Below are positions 41,788-51,258 of a DNA stretch of 64,000 nucleotides, piece by piece. The stretch is from Blautia sp. An249 (lineage in GTDB: Bacteria > Bacillota > Clostridia > Lachnospirales > Lachnospiraceae). The position numbers were made by a program, and so were the translations under genes. How positions within the stretch are numbered: the first letter of the stretch is position 1; the number at the start of each line of letters is the position of its first letter. The notes under the pieces were generated by a model. The model did not search any database. It saw only the letters and a list, made by a program, of their open reading frames with translations, and was not told the DNA's origin. Location: assembly GCF_002159835.1 (NCBI RefSeq), contig NZ_NFJL01000003.1:124001-188000 (forward strand), written 5' to 3'.

Positions 41788-43686
41788 TCACTTCTTTCTG
41801 GTGTTTTTCTGGGATTTCTTATGTATGTTTCGTATGGTTTTCTTTTTTCGTTCTCTTTTCCCTGCTTCCTTTGTCAGGCCCCTCTCCTCTTTTGAAGGGC
41901 GGATCAGACAGCGGCTGTCAAAGCCAATCAAATCTTCTCTTTTAGCCATTTTCAGCCCTTCTGTAACCAGTTTCCGGTTTTCCGGTTTCCGATACTGAAT
42001 AAAAGCCCTCTGAATGGCTTTTTCCTTTGGGGAACGGGGAACATAAACCGGTTCCATCGTACGGGGATCCAGACCGGTATAATACATACAGGTAGACAGT
42101 GTGGAAGGAGTCGGGTAGAAATCCTGAGCCTGTTCCGGGGTAAATCCCATATCTCTGATGTATTCTGCCAGTATCACCGCGTCCCGGACCGTACTGCCGG
42201 GATGGGAAGACATAAAGTACGGAAGTGCATACTGTTTCTTTCCTGTTTTCCGGTTCTCATTTTCATAGGCCTTTATAAATTTCTGATAAACCTGATGCCT
42301 GGGCTTTCCCATATAATATAAAACCGAGTCCGACACATGCTCCGGAGCCACCCGAAGCTGTCCGCTGATGTGATGTTCCACCAGGGCCTTTAGGAATTTT
42401 CTGTTTTTATCTTCCATTACATAGTCAAACCGGATTCCGGATCGGATAAAGACTTTCTTCACCCCCGGAATCTGACGCAGTTTCTCCAGAAGCTGCAGAT
42501 AATCCTCATGATCCGCCTCCAGGTTGGGACAGGGAGACGGAAAGAGACACTGCCGGTTTTTGCAGACGCCCTTGGTCAGCTGTTTTTTACAGGATGGGAT
42601 ACGAAAGTCCGCCGTAGGCCCGCCCACATCATGGATGTACCCCTTGAAATCCGGATCTCTCACAAAGCTTTCCGCTTCTTTTACCAGAGATTCCTGACTT
42701 CTTATCTGCAGAATTCTTCCCTGGTGAAAAGTCAGTGCGCAGAAAGAACAGCCTCCGAAACATCCCCGGTTGCTGGTCAGGCTGAACTTTACTTCCTCCA
42801 GAGCCGGAATACCTCCGTCCTTCTCATAAACGGGATGCCAGGTTCTGGTATAGGGCAGCTCATAAATATCATCCATTTCCCGGGTAGTTAAGGGACGCGC
42901 CGGGGGATTCTGTACAATATAACCCTGCCCTTCATAATACTCCGCCAGAATTTTTCCGGTTATGGAATCTGTGTTTTCATATTGAATACGGAAACTTTCA
43001 GCATAGATCTTTTTTTCTTTTTTCATCTCCTCAAAAGAAGGCAAAAGAAGGGGATCGTAAATATGGTCCAGGTTCCGGCAGCGGCAGACGGTTCCCGGAA
43101 TATAAGTTAAATCCTTCACCGAAAGCCCGCTGTCCAGAGCCTCTGCAATTTCTATAATGGAATGTTCCCCCATTCCATAGGAAATCAGATCCGCCCCGCT
43201 GTCCAGCAAAACAGAGCGTTTCAGTTTATCTTCCCAATAATCATAATGAGCCAGTCTCCGAAGACTGGCTTCTATTCCGCCCAGAATCACAGGGGTGTGC
43301 TTATAGACCTGACGAATCAGATTTCCATAAACGGTAACTGCCCTGTCAGGTCGAAGACCCATCTTTCCCCCGGGAGAATAGGCGTCTTTCTGGCGGTGTT
43401 TTTTAGAAACCGTATAATGATTAACCATGGAATCCATATTTCCTGCCGTAACCAGAAAAGCCAGGCGAGGCTCGCCGAACACCCGGATACTCTCAGGATT
43501 TTTCCAGTCGGGCTGAGGGATGATTCCCACGGAATATCCCCTGCTCTGAAGAAGACGGCTGATAATGGCCGCACCAAAAGAGGGATGATCCACATAGGCA
43601 TCCCCGGTGATATAGACAAAGTCCATCTGAGACAGACCCTGAGCTTCCATTTCTTTCCGGCTGATTGGTAAAAATTCCTGTTTCAT
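41788..43686 (-). CDS. YgiQ family radical SAM protein
   Basis: A 632-residue radical SAM enzyme of unknown substrate. The N-terminal region (MDFVYITGDAYVDHPSFGAA) is the well-conserved family start; the iron-sulfur motif is CFGGCSFC around residue 309; PHPGST-like SSHPGSTVRDAV and AQDFYPTPSTLSTCMYYTGLDP are typical of YgiQ. The last 40 residues are strongly basic (runs of Lys/Arg), a likely RNA-contacting tail. ATG 43686 overlaps the HAD stop by 4 bp. Confidence 0.93.
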   Translation of the reverse strand: MKQEFLPISRKEMEAQGLSQMDFVYITGDAYVDHPSFGAAIISRLLQSRGYSVGIIPQPDWKNPESIRVFGEPRLAFLVTAGNMDSMVNHYTVSKKHRQKDAYSPGGKMGLRPDRAVTVYGNLIRQVYKHTPVILGGIEASLRRLAHYDYWEDKLKRSVLLDSGADLISYGMGEHSIIEIAEALDSGLSVKDLTYIPGTVCRCRNLDHIYDPLLLPSFEEMKKEKKIYAESFRIQYENTDSITGKILAEYYEGQGYIVQNPPARPLTTREMDDIYELPYTRTWHPVYEKDGGIPALEEVKFSLTSNRGCFGGCSFCALTFHQGRILQIRSQESLVKEAESFVRDPDFKGYIHDVGGPTADFRIPSCKKQLTKGVCKNRQCLFPSPCPNLEADHEDYLQLLEKLRQIPGVKKVFIRSGIRFDYVMEDKNRKFLKALVEHHISGQLRVAPEHVSDSVLYYMGKPRHQVYQKFIKAYENENRKTGKKQYALPYFMSSHPGSTVRDAVILAEYIRDMGFTPEQAQDFYPTPSTLSTCMYYTGLDPRTMEPVYVPRSPKEKAIQRAFIQYRKPENRKLVTEGLKMAKREDLIGFDSRCLIRPSKEERGLTKEAGKRERKKKTIRNIHKKSQKNTRKK

Positions 43687-44351
43687 CTTAATTCCTCATA
43701 CTGATGGCTGATTACTTCCAAATAGGAATGTATGTAATAGTCCGCAAGGCTTCGTTTCTCTTTTTCCTGGTATACACTGAAAGAATCATGGACAGCGCAT
43801 ACGTCCATTCCTGCTGCCTTCCCTGCCCGGATTCCGGCGCAGATGTCCTCAAAAACGAGGCATTCCTCCGGCTGTACCCCAAGCTGTCTGGCTGTTTCCA
43901 GGTACACATCCGGCGCAGGCTTTCCTTTTTTTACATCGCAGGCTGTCAGAATTACATCAAAATAAGAACAAATCTGATGACTTTCCAAAACTGCCTCAAT
44001 CAGACCGATGTAATTGCTGGAGGCCACCCCGATTTGAAATTCCCGCTCTTTTAACCAGGCCAGAAATTCCTTTACTCCCGGTTTCAGGGGCACCCGTCTG
44101 CGGTAACAGTCCAGAGCCATCGCCGTCCATATCTCCTTTATTTCCTCTACAGACTCTTCCAGGTTAAACCGCTCCTTAAAATAGACCGCAACCTCGGTAT
44201 ATCCCATCCCCTCCACGGCGTCGGCAAGATCCTCCGGCACGGTAAGATTTCGCTTTCCCAGAAACTCCAGATCCACTTCCGGCCATACCCACATAGAGTC
44301 CGCTAAAGTTCCGTCTAAATCAAATATAACCGCTTTCTTGTTTTCTAACAT
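43683..44351 (-). CDS. HAD-superfamily hydrolase, beta-phosphoglucomutase-like
   Basis: A 222-residue phosphatase or phosphomutase. HAD motif I is VIFDLDGTLADS (nucleophile Asp about residue 10, acid/base Asp two later), motif II is GVASSN, motif III includes KKGKPAPDVYLE, and motif IV is CLVFEDICAGIRAGKAAGM. A helical cap lies between motifs I and II. Substrate unknown. ATG 44351 follows CAGGAGAAA. Confidence 0.88.
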   Translation of the reverse strand: MLENKKAVIFDLDGTLADSMWVWPEVDLEFLGKRNLTVPEDLADAVEGMGYTEVAVYFKERFNLEESVEEIKEIWTAMALDCYRRRVPLKPGVKEFLAWLKEREFQIGVASSNYIGLIEAVLESHQICSYFDVILTACDVKKGKPAPDVYLETARQLGVQPEECLVFEDICAGIRAGKAAGMDVCAVHDSFSVYQEKEKRSLADYYIHSYLEVISHQYEELR

Positions 44352-44364
44352 ATTTTCTCCTGTG

Positions 44365-45177
44365 TTAAAGTTTGGAAGATACAGACTGCGCCCGGTATCC
44401 TTCCGCAATAATATCCAGCTGTCTGTGGAACCGTTCCAGCTGACGAATATCCTTGGTCTGAAACACTCTTAAAAATTCATCCTGGATTTTCATCACTTCC
44501 CGCTGATTGGATACCTTATATAAATTCTCAATGTTATTGAGAATATCCGCCACTAAATTAGACTGAATCTGGGAAGAAATCTGGGCGTCCATAATCTCGC
44601 TTCTGACAGAAGACATTTCCCGATCCAGTGATACAATCGCATCCGCCGCCTTTGCCAGGCGTTCGGTCACATGAGGAGGCATATCCCCCTTATACTTATA
44701 CTGCAGGGAATGTTCGATGGTGGCCCAGAAATTCATGGCCAGCGTCCGAATCTGAATTTCCACCTGCAGTTTTTTCGGCCCGTGCACGGTTTCCACCGTA
44801 TAATAGATAATCAGATGGTAGCTGCGGTAACCGCTCTGTTTAATATGTTTCAGATAATTTTTTTCACTTTTGATTTCCATATCGGAACGCTTCTGAATCA
44901 TGGAAGCTACTGCGTCAATGTCTTCTTCAAACTGACAGATAATACGGATTCCTGCAATGTCCTCTACTTCCTGCTCCAGTTTTTCCATGGGAATATTTTT
45001 ACGGTGTATTTTCTCCAGGATACTGGATACACTTTTTACTCTTCCCGTCACCTGTTCAATAGGGGAATACAAATCGTTTTCTTTATGCTCAATAATCAGA
45101 TGTTCAAATTTCAGAATTAATTCTTTTACTGCCAATTCATATGGGCATAAAATATTTCGCCATAATTGTATTTCCAT
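44365..45177 (-). CDS. Small alarmone synthetase (GTP pyrophosphokinase family)
   Basis: Predicted to make (p)ppGpp by pyrophosphate transfer from ATP to GDP/GTP. The single RelA/SpoT synthetase domain (about 25-185) shows VEDIAGIRIIC, KQSGYRSYHLIIYY and VEIQIRTLAMNFWATIEHSLQYK in segments. There is no HD hydrolase and no TGS/ACT domain. At 270 residues it is some 50 longer than YjbM/RelQ; the extra C-terminal portion is helical (about 195-265) and may serve oligomerisation. ATG 45177 after GGTAAGGAGAG. Leads the operon HAD-ygiQ-unknown-rluC-lepB-recU. Confidence 0.87.
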   Translation of the reverse strand: MEIQLWRNILCPYELAVKELILKFEHLIIEHKENDLYSPIEQVTGRVKSVSSILEKIHRKNIPMEKLEQEVEDIAGIRIICQFEEDIDAVASMIQKRSDMEIKSEKNYLKHIKQSGYRSYHLIIYYTVETVHGPKKLQVEIQIRTLAMNFWATIEHSLQYKYKGDMPPHVTERLAKAADAIVSLDREMSSVRSEIMDAQISSQIQSNLVADILNNIENLYKVSNQREVMKIQDEFLRVFQTKDIRQLERFHRQLDIIAEGYRAQSVSSKL

Positions 45178-45242
45178 GTAACTCTCTCCTTACCATTTCC
45201 ATACATTAAGATTTAGTATATCATAGATAGTAAAAAAAATCT

Positions 45243-46064
45243 TCAAAATTTACTGTTTTGTATATTTTTTTCTGTGTACTTTAAAACCGGATAAGGATTT
45301 ACACTTAATTCCTTATGGTGCTTTGTCCGGATGTAGATTCCCAAATGCAGATGAACTGCAAACTTCCCTTTGGTACCTTCGGTTCCATAACCGCTGTCTC
45401 CCATAAATCCAAGAATCTGTCCTGCCGTTACCGCCTCCCCTTCCTGAAAATTTTTTTCATAGGAATCCAGGTGGGCATAATAATAGTAGCCTCCCGAAGG
45501 GCTCCGAATCCCGATGCGGTATCCGCCCAGAGGCAGCCAGCCAACTTTCTCCACAATACCGTCCGTCATGCTCACGACCGGATAATACCCTGCAAGTTCC
45601 ACATCGCCGAATATATCTGTGCCTTCATGGGTCCGTTCGCCCCGATAATTCCTGGGCGCCATCCAGGTATCCTCATAATAGCCCTCTTCCATAAGTACCG
45701 GGAAACACTGAACGTCTTCCCAGATTCCCTGGTAACTGTTCAGCATGGACAGATAGGCTTCTTCCTTATATTTCAGATACAGTTCATCCTGCAGAAATAC
45801 AGTATCCGGTTCAAAGTCCCCGTGAAGCATGGTCAGCGTAATTCCTTCTGAAAAGTCAAGTCCTTCTTTCTGACACTCCCGGTCAATTTTTTCCAGCAGG
45901 GAAAGGGAGATTTCCTGTCTGCGAAAGGAATCTGTCTCATTGGATGTCGCCTCGAATCCGGATACCTTACTCCGCTCCTTTAAATACAGCCGTATGGGTG
46001 TAAGAAAAACGAGAAGCAAACACAGGAGAAAAATCTGCAGGCAGATACTCTTGCGACGACTCAT
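45243..46064 (-). CDS. Membrane-anchored M23 family peptidase
   Basis: A 273-residue protein with an N-terminal signal anchor (about 8-28), an extracytoplasmic helical region (about 45-120) and a C-terminal LytM/M23 domain. Zinc ligands: His and Asp of RTHEGTDIFG, and the H-x-H of VHLHLGIYI. A YYYYAHLD strand and GQILGFMGDSG complete the fold. All ligands are present, so it should be active on peptide cross-links, unlike SpoIIQ-type pseudoenzymes. ATG 46064 follows GAAGGTGGG; a GTG four codons earlier is possible. Confidence 0.87.
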   Translation of the reverse strand: MSRRKSICLQIFLLCLLLVFLTPIRLYLKERSKVSGFEATSNETDSFRRQEISLSLLEKIDRECQKEGLDFSEGITLTMLHGDFEPDTVFLQDELYLKYKEEAYLSMLNSYQGIWEDVQCFPVLMEEGYYEDTWMAPRNYRGERTHEGTDIFGDVELAGYYPVVSMTDGIVEKVGWLPLGGYRIGIRSPSGGYYYYAHLDSYEKNFQEGEAVTAGQILGFMGDSGYGTEGTKGKFAVHLHLGIYIRTKHHKELSVNPYPVLKYTEKNIQNSKF

Positions 46065-46138
46065 TGTGGATCCCACCTTCTAATCCGTACCTATAAAGGA
46101 TATGCATAAGAAGAGGAAAAAAGAACTCCTCTGTTGTT

Positions 46139-47596
46139 TTATTCCAGTGAAAGATTTTCCAGAACTTTCAGCAGATACTCCCAGACCCGGTTGGCAGATG
46201 CAATGTCAAGAGCCTCCTTTGGAGTATGAATATCATAAATATCCGGACCGATGGACACGCAGTCCAGATCTTCAATCCGGTTATAAAAAATTCCGCACTC
46301 CAGTCCTGCATGGATAACCCCCACCCGGGGCGCATATCCGTTTTCCTTCTCAAAGATGGAAACCATACGTTCTCTTAAAGGAGACTCCGGTTTATATTCC
46401 CAGGCCGGATACTTTCCGGTTTCCGTATAGTCCCCTCCCAGAAATTCTGTGAGATACTGTATCCGTCCCGACAGCTCTTCTTTCTGGCTGAGAACCGAAC
46501 TGCGGACGCCGGAAATGACACAAAACGTCTCTTTTTTCAGGGACACAACCCCGGGATTTGTGGAAGTCTCCACCAGCCCTTCCATAAGGCCGCTCATTTT
46601 CTGCACACCCCAGGGAAGATTTCTCAGATAGAACAGAATTTTCTCCTGACTGGAAGGATGAAGAATTTCTCCCTCTTCCAGTTCCTGAAGAACCGTACAC
46701 TGAATTTCTATATTCTCATCGCTGCCCGCATATTCTCTCCTAAAGGTCCTGCAGGAGTTTTTCAGAAACTCTTCCAGAGCCTCCTTATCTTCCGGCGCAA
46801 TACAGCAGACTGCACGGCACTGGCGGGGAATTACATTATCTTTTTGCCCTCCGGATAATTCTTCTACTCCAACCGGAATTTCTCTGGAGAGCTCATACAG
46901 AAGACGCCCCATAAGAATGTTAGCGTTTGCCCGGTTTTTATCTATTTCCGATCCGGAATGTCCCCCTGTAAGGTTTCCGATGGTAATAGAAATTTTCATT
47001 CCTTCTGCTTTAACTCTTCGAACCGGAATTTCGCTGATTCCGGTCACACCTCCGGCGCAGCCGGTATAAATAGAACCCTCTTCTTCCATATCCAGATTAA
47101 TCATGGTTTTCCCTTTTAAGAGGCTGCAGTCCAGGAAGTCAGCCCCCAGAAGACCGATTTCTTCGTCCGTGGTAAATACCGCCTCCAAAGGAGGATGTAC
47201 AAGCTGATCACTCTCCAGGAGAGCAAGACAGTACGCCAGGGCAATCCCATCGTCTCCTCCAAGAGTGGTTCCTCTGGCCCGGATACGTCCGTCTTCCACA
47301 TAACATTCCAGGGGATCCTTTGTGAAATCATGCTCTGTCTCCGGCTCTTTTTCACATACCATGTCCATATGTCCCTGAAGGATAACCACGGGAGCATTTT
47401 CTCCCCCGTTTCTTCCCGGTTTATAGATAATCACATTATTTGCCTCGTCCTGATAATAAGAAAGTCCCTGCTCTTTTGCGAAATTTACCAGATAGTCGCT
47501 GATTTCTTTCGTATTTCCGGAACCATGCGGGATTTTACAAATTTCTTCAAAATAGTGAAAAACTCTGTTTGGCTGATATTTTTCTGCGATTGACAT
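46139..47596 (-). CDS. pepD: Aminoacyl-histidine dipeptidase (PepD, peptidase M20)
   Basis: A cytosolic di-zinc dipeptidase with broad Xaa-His preference (485 residues). Metal ligands: LQGHMDMVCE, GTTLGGDDGIALA (bridging Asp) and the TTDEEIGLLGA Glu pair, then NLDMEEEG. The insertion (about 180-390) is the dimerisation domain. ATG 47596 has TGGAGGAAATT just upstream. A promoter is recognisable on the minus strand. The late RVGVIHAGLECGIF motif is typical of PepD. Confidence 0.94.
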   Translation of the reverse strand: MSIAEKYQPNRVFHYFEEICKIPHGSGNTKEISDYLVNFAKEQGLSYYQDEANNVIIYKPGRNGGENAPVVILQGHMDMVCEKEPETEHDFTKDPLECYVEDGRIRARGTTLGGDDGIALAYCLALLESDQLVHPPLEAVFTTDEEIGLLGADFLDCSLLKGKTMINLDMEEEGSIYTGCAGGVTGISEIPVRRVKAEGMKISITIGNLTGGHSGSEIDKNRANANILMGRLLYELSREIPVGVEELSGGQKDNVIPRQCRAVCCIAPEDKEALEEFLKNSCRTFRREYAGSDENIEIQCTVLQELEEGEILHPSSQEKILFYLRNLPWGVQKMSGLMEGLVETSTNPGVVSLKKETFCVISGVRSSVLSQKEELSGRIQYLTEFLGGDYTETGKYPAWEYKPESPLRERMVSIFEKENGYAPRVGVIHAGLECGIFYNRIEDLDCVSIGPDIYDIHTPKEALDIASANRVWEYLLKVLENLSLE

Positions 47597-47641
47597 AATT
47601 TCCTCCATCTTTTCTATAAAATGTACATGACAGTAAAAAAT

Positions 47642-47670
47642 ATTATGTCACAACTCATGTATAAATTCAA
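47642..47670 (-). promoter_or_regulatory. Promoter of pepD
   Basis: Minus strand TTGAAT (47670-47665), 17 bp, CATAAT (47647-47642), 46 bp before the ATG. Confidence 0.6.
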
Positions 47671-47705
47671 GGTTCATATAATGAATAGAAAGGAGGGAGA
47701 ACGCC

Positions 47706-48644
47706 ATGGGTCGAAAGGTTAGTCTTGCATGTATTATTTTCTTGCTTTTGTTTTTATTTTTATATCCCCGGGAGGCCCTGGCCGCGTCCAGGCAGGGCTT
47801 AAATCTCTGGCTCTTTACCCTTCTTCCCACTTTGCTCCCCTTTATGATCCTGTCTAATTTTTTAATACACAGCGATTTTATCGAGAAGATTTTATCACCT
47901 CTGGGATTTCTCTGGAAATTCCTTCTGGGTCTGTCTCCTTATGGCGCCTATGTCTTTCTTCTGGGAATGCTGTGCGGTTATCCCATGGGAGCCAAACTGG
48001 CGGGAGATCTTTACCGGAACCGGAAACTGTCTAAAACAGAGGCCAAATATCTTCTGACCTTTGCCAACAATGCCAGCCCTGTTTTCATTTCCACTTATGT
48101 AGCTGTAAACTGTCTGAACCGTGAGGATCTGATTGGACGCAGTCTGGGAATTATCTATCTCTCCGACTTTTTATGTTCCCTCATCTTCCGCGTTTACTTT
48201 TCCCGGAGAAAGAAAAAATCCATGCAGAGTCCGGAGATTTTCCCAAAAGAAAAAGAGACATCTTCCGTACAGTCTCTGACTGCACTTGCAGATGCCTCCA
48301 TCATGAACGGATTTGAAACCATTACAAGGCTGGGCGGTTATATTCTTCTATTTTCTGTTTTAGCCGCCTTCCTTTCCAAATTCTGGCCCTTTTCTCTGAC
48401 AGGAAAATATCTGGTACTTGGACTTACCGAGATTTCCACCGGCCTTTCTTTCCTGGGGCAGTCCGGATTTTCCAGTCAGCTTCTGGGCCCCCTTGCCCTG
48501 GCTTTTACCTCCTTTGGGGGCTTATGTATTCTGGCGCAGACCAAAGGAGTGCTCTATGAAAACCATCTCAGCATTCTGCCCTGTCTGGCAGGGAAATGCT
48601 TAAACGGAATCCTTACGTTCATTCTTGCTTTATTCATCCTCTAA
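47706..48644 (+). CDS. ylbJ: YlbJ-like sporulation integral membrane protein
   Basis: A 312-residue polytopic protein (about 8 helices) of the nucleoside-recognition/gate family. Conserved elements: NLWLFTLLPTLLPFMILSNFL in the first third, LLGMLCGYPMGAKLAGDLY, and FANNASPVFI (a signature of YlbJ/SpoIIIM-like gates). In B. subtilis ylbJ is a sigma-E gene needed for spore cortex and lies beside coaD and rsmD, as here, although on the opposite strand. ATG 47706 follows AAAGGAGGGAG. Its 3' end overlaps the convergent coiled-coil gene by 15 bp. Confidence 0.87.
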   Translation: MGRKVSLACIIFLLLFLFLYPREALAASRQGLNLWLFTLLPTLLPFMILSNFLIHSDFIEKILSPLGFLWKFLLGLSPYGAYVFLLGMLCGYPMGAKLAGDLYRNRKLSKTEAKYLLTFANNASPVFISTYVAVNCLNREDLIGRSLGIIYLSDFLCSLIFRVYFSRRKKKSMQSPEIFPKEKETSSVQSLTALADASIMNGFETITRLGGYILLFSVLAAFLSKFWPFSLTGKYLVLGLTEISTGLSFLGQSGFSSQLLGPLALAFTSFGGLCILAQTKGVLYENHLSILPCLAGKCLNGILTFILALFIL

Positions 48645-49250
48645 AGAGTCCAGAAGATCGTCGGTGTCGTCGTCTTCCTGAAGATTTCCGGAAATTGCGG
48701 CTGCCTGTGCAGTCTGAGGCGCCAGCTCACGGCGGTTCTGGTTCACTACATCCAGACAGGACTGAAGAGAATCAATGAATACTTTATATTTTTCTCCGGC
48801 GTCTTCCAGGGTATTGCTTACTAAATTGCCGATATTCGCCATCATATCGTCGGTATACGTAATCGCACTTAAGCGGATACTGTTGGCGTCAGAAGTTGCA
48901 GAATCCAGAATTTCCTGCGCCTGTTTATTGGCAGAGTTAATGGTTTCGTTGGCCTGTGCATAAGCTTTCTGCATAACTTCATGTTCCGTTACCAGCTGCT
49001 GCGCTTTGGCCTGCGCTTCTGCAATGATATTGTCCGCCTTTGCCTGTGCGTCTTCCAGGATAGCGTCCTTGTTGCTGATGATCTTCTGATACCGTTTGAT
49101 TTCATCGGGAGTTTTTAAACGAAGCTCTCTTAAAAGCTCTTCGATTTCTTCTTTATTTACCACGATTTTCGTTGTAGACAAGGGCTGATATTTACAACTG
49201 TCTACATATTCTTCAATTTCTTCGATAATTTGTTCAATTCTGCTGGCCAT
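48630..49250 (-). CDS. Coiled-coil protein, DivIVA/V-ATPase-subunit-H-like
   Basis: A 206-residue, highly helical, acidic cytosolic protein. N-terminal IEQIIEEIEEYVDSC is followed by a linker, then a long alanine-rich coiled coil (about 60-140: repeats of AQAKADNIIAEAQAKAQQL type) and an acidic C-terminal tail (EDDDTDDLLDSLEDE). Similar proteins are variously called ATPase, DivIVA-like or SepIVA-like; there is no nucleotide motif, so ATPase is misleading. A scaffolding role at the wall or division site is an inference from coiled-coil structure and the absence of a divIVA gene after ylmH. Confidence 0.65.
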   Translation of the reverse strand: MASRIEQIIEEIEEYVDSCKYQPLSTTKIVVNKEEIEELLRELRLKTPDEIKRYQKIISNKDAILEDAQAKADNIIAEAQAKAQQLVTEHEVMQKAYAQANETINSANKQAQEILDSATSDANSIRLSAITYTDDMMANIGNLVSNTLEDAGEKYKVFIDSLQSCLDVVNQNRRELAPQTAQAAAISGNLQEDDDTDDLLDSLEDE

Positions 49251-49283
49251 ACTTGTACACTCTCCTCATTTCATGAATTTCTC

Positions 49284-49763
49284 TTATAAGTTCATTTTGT
49301 CACGAATTGCCTCTACCACAAGAGGCGGTGCAAATTTACTGATGTCGCCTCCAAACGCTGCTACTTCTTTCATTGTTGTTGAACTTAAATACGCATACTC
49401 CAGGCTGGTAGTTAAAAAGATCGTATCCACATTCGGTGCGAGAACACGATTGGTCTGAGCCATCTGAAGCTCATATTCAAAATCTGTAACCGCACGGAGA
49501 CCGCGGACAATCACGCCTGCCTGATTCTCAATTGCAAAATTGACAGATAATCCGTCAAACTGCTTCACTGTTACGTTTGGAATATCATCGGTTACCTTCT
49601 TTAGTATATTAACACGTTCTTCACCAGAAAACAACGGACTTTTTGCAGAATTGCATAAAACTCCTACAATTACCTGATCAAAAGAGCTGCTTGCCCGGTA
49701 AATAATGTCTAAATGACCATAAGTGACCGGGTCGAAACTGCCGGGATATACTGCAATTACCAT
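49284..49763 (-). CDS. coaD: Phosphopantetheine adenylyltransferase
   Basis: Fourth step of CoA synthesis, transferring AMP to 4'-phosphopantetheine. The 159 residues match the family length. Motifs: [16 protein letters not shown] (with the T/HxGH nucleotidyl motif), [19 protein letters not shown] in parts, and the [16 protein letters not shown] end. ATG 49763 is preferred over an upstream in-frame start that overlaps rsmD further. Follows rsmD as in most Firmicutes. Confidence 0.96.
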   Translation of the reverse strand: MVIAVYPGSFDPVTYGHLDIIYRASSSFDQVIVGVLCNSAKSPLFSGEERVNILKKVTDDIPNVTVKQFDGLSVNFAIENQAGVIVRGLRAVTDFEYELQMAQTNRVLAPNVDTIFLTTSLEYAYLSSTTMKEVAAFGGDISKFAPPLVVEAIRDKMNL

Positions 49764-49774
49764 AGAACTGTTTC

Positions 49775-50326
49775 TCACTTTCTGCACAGGAAATAGTGTG
49801 CATTTGTTTTGTATTTTTTTGTTTTTGTAATTTGAAAACCAAGATTTTCTGCATAAGACAGATCGGTCTTTAAATCTGTCTCCACAACCAAAAGGGTATC
49901 GGGTGTAACAAGAGAAGAATCTTTTAAATAAGTAAGAACCTGCTTTTCCAGTTCTTTCCCATAAGGAGGATCCATAAAAATCACGTCAAAAGGCTCTTCC
50001 TGCGGCAGGCAGGAAAGTCCCTGCAAAACGTCTGCCTTTATCACCTCTGCCTGCTCTTTCAGATGGGTAAACTGAAGATTCTGTAAAATACAGTTTACAG
50101 CTCTGGGATCCTTTTCCACAAATACGCCCCGGAAAGCGCCTCTGCTTAAAGCTTCAATTCCAATGGCTCCGCTTCCTGCAAACAAATCCAGAAAGCGGCA
50201 GTCCAAAAGCTCCGGCTGCAGAATATTAAAAAGCGTCTCTTTGATTCGATCTGTAGTAGGGCGGGTGGCAAGACCCGGAACTGTTTTCAGGGGAAGACTT
50301 CTGGCTTTTCCTGCAATCACTCTCAT
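49775..50326 (-). CDS. rsmD: 16S rRNA (guanine(966)-N(2))-methyltransferase RsmD
   Basis: SAM-dependent N2-methylation of G966 in the 30S subunit. The 183 residues include [31 protein letters not shown], the SAM-binding [18 protein letters not shown] and the amino-methyltransferase motif [13 protein letters not shown] 50326 overlaps the mgsA stop by 4 bp (ATGA), supporting this start. Confidence 0.95.
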   Translation of the reverse strand: MRVIAGKARSLPLKTVPGLATRPTTDRIKETLFNILQPELLDCRFLDLFAGSGAIGIEALSRGAFRGVFVEKDPRAVNCILQNLQFTHLKEQAEVIKADVLQGLSCLPQEEPFDVIFMDPPYGKELEKQVLTYLKDSSLVTPDTLLVVETDLKTDLSYAENLGFQITKTKKYKTNAHYFLCRK

Positions 50327-50718
50327 CTTAAATTCAATCTCCAATCCAGATCACCGCGGGCCAGACCTAAAATTAAAAGCTCTGCAGTGGCAATATTGGT
50401 TGCCACCGGGATATTATACTGATCGCACCGTTTTGCAATTGCAATCACATCCGGTTCCTTGGGATCCACCATCACCGGATTATAAAACAAAATAACCAGA
50501 TCCAAATCCTGACGCTCCACCATTTCCATAAACTGCTTGTCTCCTCCGATGCTGCCGGAGAGAAACTTGTGCACATGCAGCCCGGTAGCTTCTTCAATCC
50601 TCCGCCCGGTGGTGCCGGTGGCATAAACCTCATGTTTGGATAAAATATTTTTATAAGCAATGCAAAAATCCTCGATAAGTACTTTTTTACTGTTGTGTGC
50701 GATGATACCTAAATTCAT
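50323..50718 (-). CDS. mgsA: Methylglyoxal synthase
   Basis: Converts dihydroxyacetone phosphate to methylglyoxal, a phosphate-recycling bypass of lower glycolysis. The 131 residues show IAHNSKKVLIEDF, ATGTTGRRIEEATG, SGSIGGDKQ, ILFYNPVMVDPKEPDV and the NIATAELLI end, all family motifs. ATG 50718 follows GAGAGGTGG by 8 bp; the longer frame upstream lacks conservation. Coupled to rsmD. Confidence 0.95.
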   Translation of the reverse strand: MNLGIIAHNSKKVLIEDFCIAYKNILSKHEVYATGTTGRRIEEATGLHVHKFLSGSIGGDKQFMEMVERQDLDLVILFYNPVMVDPKEPDVIAIAKRCDQYNIPVATNIATAELLILGLARGDLDWRLNLR

Positions 50719-50916
50719 ACTTGCGTCCACCTCTCTATACGTTAATAAATTCACATCCCCGGTTTCTTTTCTCATATATCTTCAGAACTTCTTGTTTAAG
50801 TATAACAAATAGCTAAATAAAGTGCAATTAAGTTTTGAATTTTATGCAAAATTAATAATTATAATCTTTTTCTCCGTAAATGTTACCATTTTTTCTCCAG
50901 TTCTTGAAACAATTTC

Positions 50917-50947
50917 TAGATTATATTTTTTTAAATATCACATACTA
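50917..50947 (+). promoter_or_regulatory. Candidate sigma-G/sigma-F-type promoter of the SASP gene
   Basis: CATACTA (50941-50947) fits the CATnnTA minus-10 of forespore sigma factors, with a weak TAGATT minus-35 18 bp upstream, 43 bp before the start. No sigma-A-type promoter is apparent close to the gene. Confidence 0.5.
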
Positions 50948-50990
50948 CCATTGTAACACAAAACAAACAACAACCAAGGAGGAAATGATT

Positions 50991-51203
50991 ATGTCTAGAA
51001 AATCTTCAAACACAGCAGCAGTACCTGAAGCGAAAAGTGCATTAGATCGTTTTAAGTATGAGGTTGCAAACGAACTTGGCGTTCCGCTGACAGACGGTTA
51101 CAACGGAAACCTGACTTCCAAACAGAACGGAAGCGTAGGCGGATATATGGTAAAGAAAATGATTGAAGCGCAGGAAAGACAGATGACTGGCGGACAGTAC
51201 TAA
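50991..51203 (+). CDS. Alpha/beta-type small acid-soluble spore protein
   Basis: A 70-residue DNA-binding protein that coats and protects spore DNA and is degraded on germination. It contains the GPR protease region as KYEVANELGVPL (family K-F-E-I-A-x-E-x-G-V) and the helix NGNLTSKQNGSVGGYMVKKMIEAQE in two conserved pieces. ATG 50991 has a very strong AAGGAGGAAATG upstream. Its presence identifies the organism as capable of sporulation, at least by ancestry. Confidence 0.94.
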   Translation: MSRKSSNTAAVPEAKSALDRFKYEVANELGVPLTDGYNGNLTSKQNGSVGGYMVKKMIEAQERQMTGGQY

Positions 51204-51211
51204 CTGAATCG

Positions 51212-51249
51212 AAAAAGGCTCAGATGACCAAACTCATCTGAGCCTTTTT
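51212..51249. terminator. Bidirectional terminator between the SASP and DUF6465 genes
   Basis: AAAAAGGCTCAGATGA (51212-51227) and its exact complement (51234-51249) form a 16-bp stem with a 6-nt loop and T-runs on both sides; the two genes converge. Confidence 0.92.
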
Positions 51250-51258
51250 CCCATGTAA

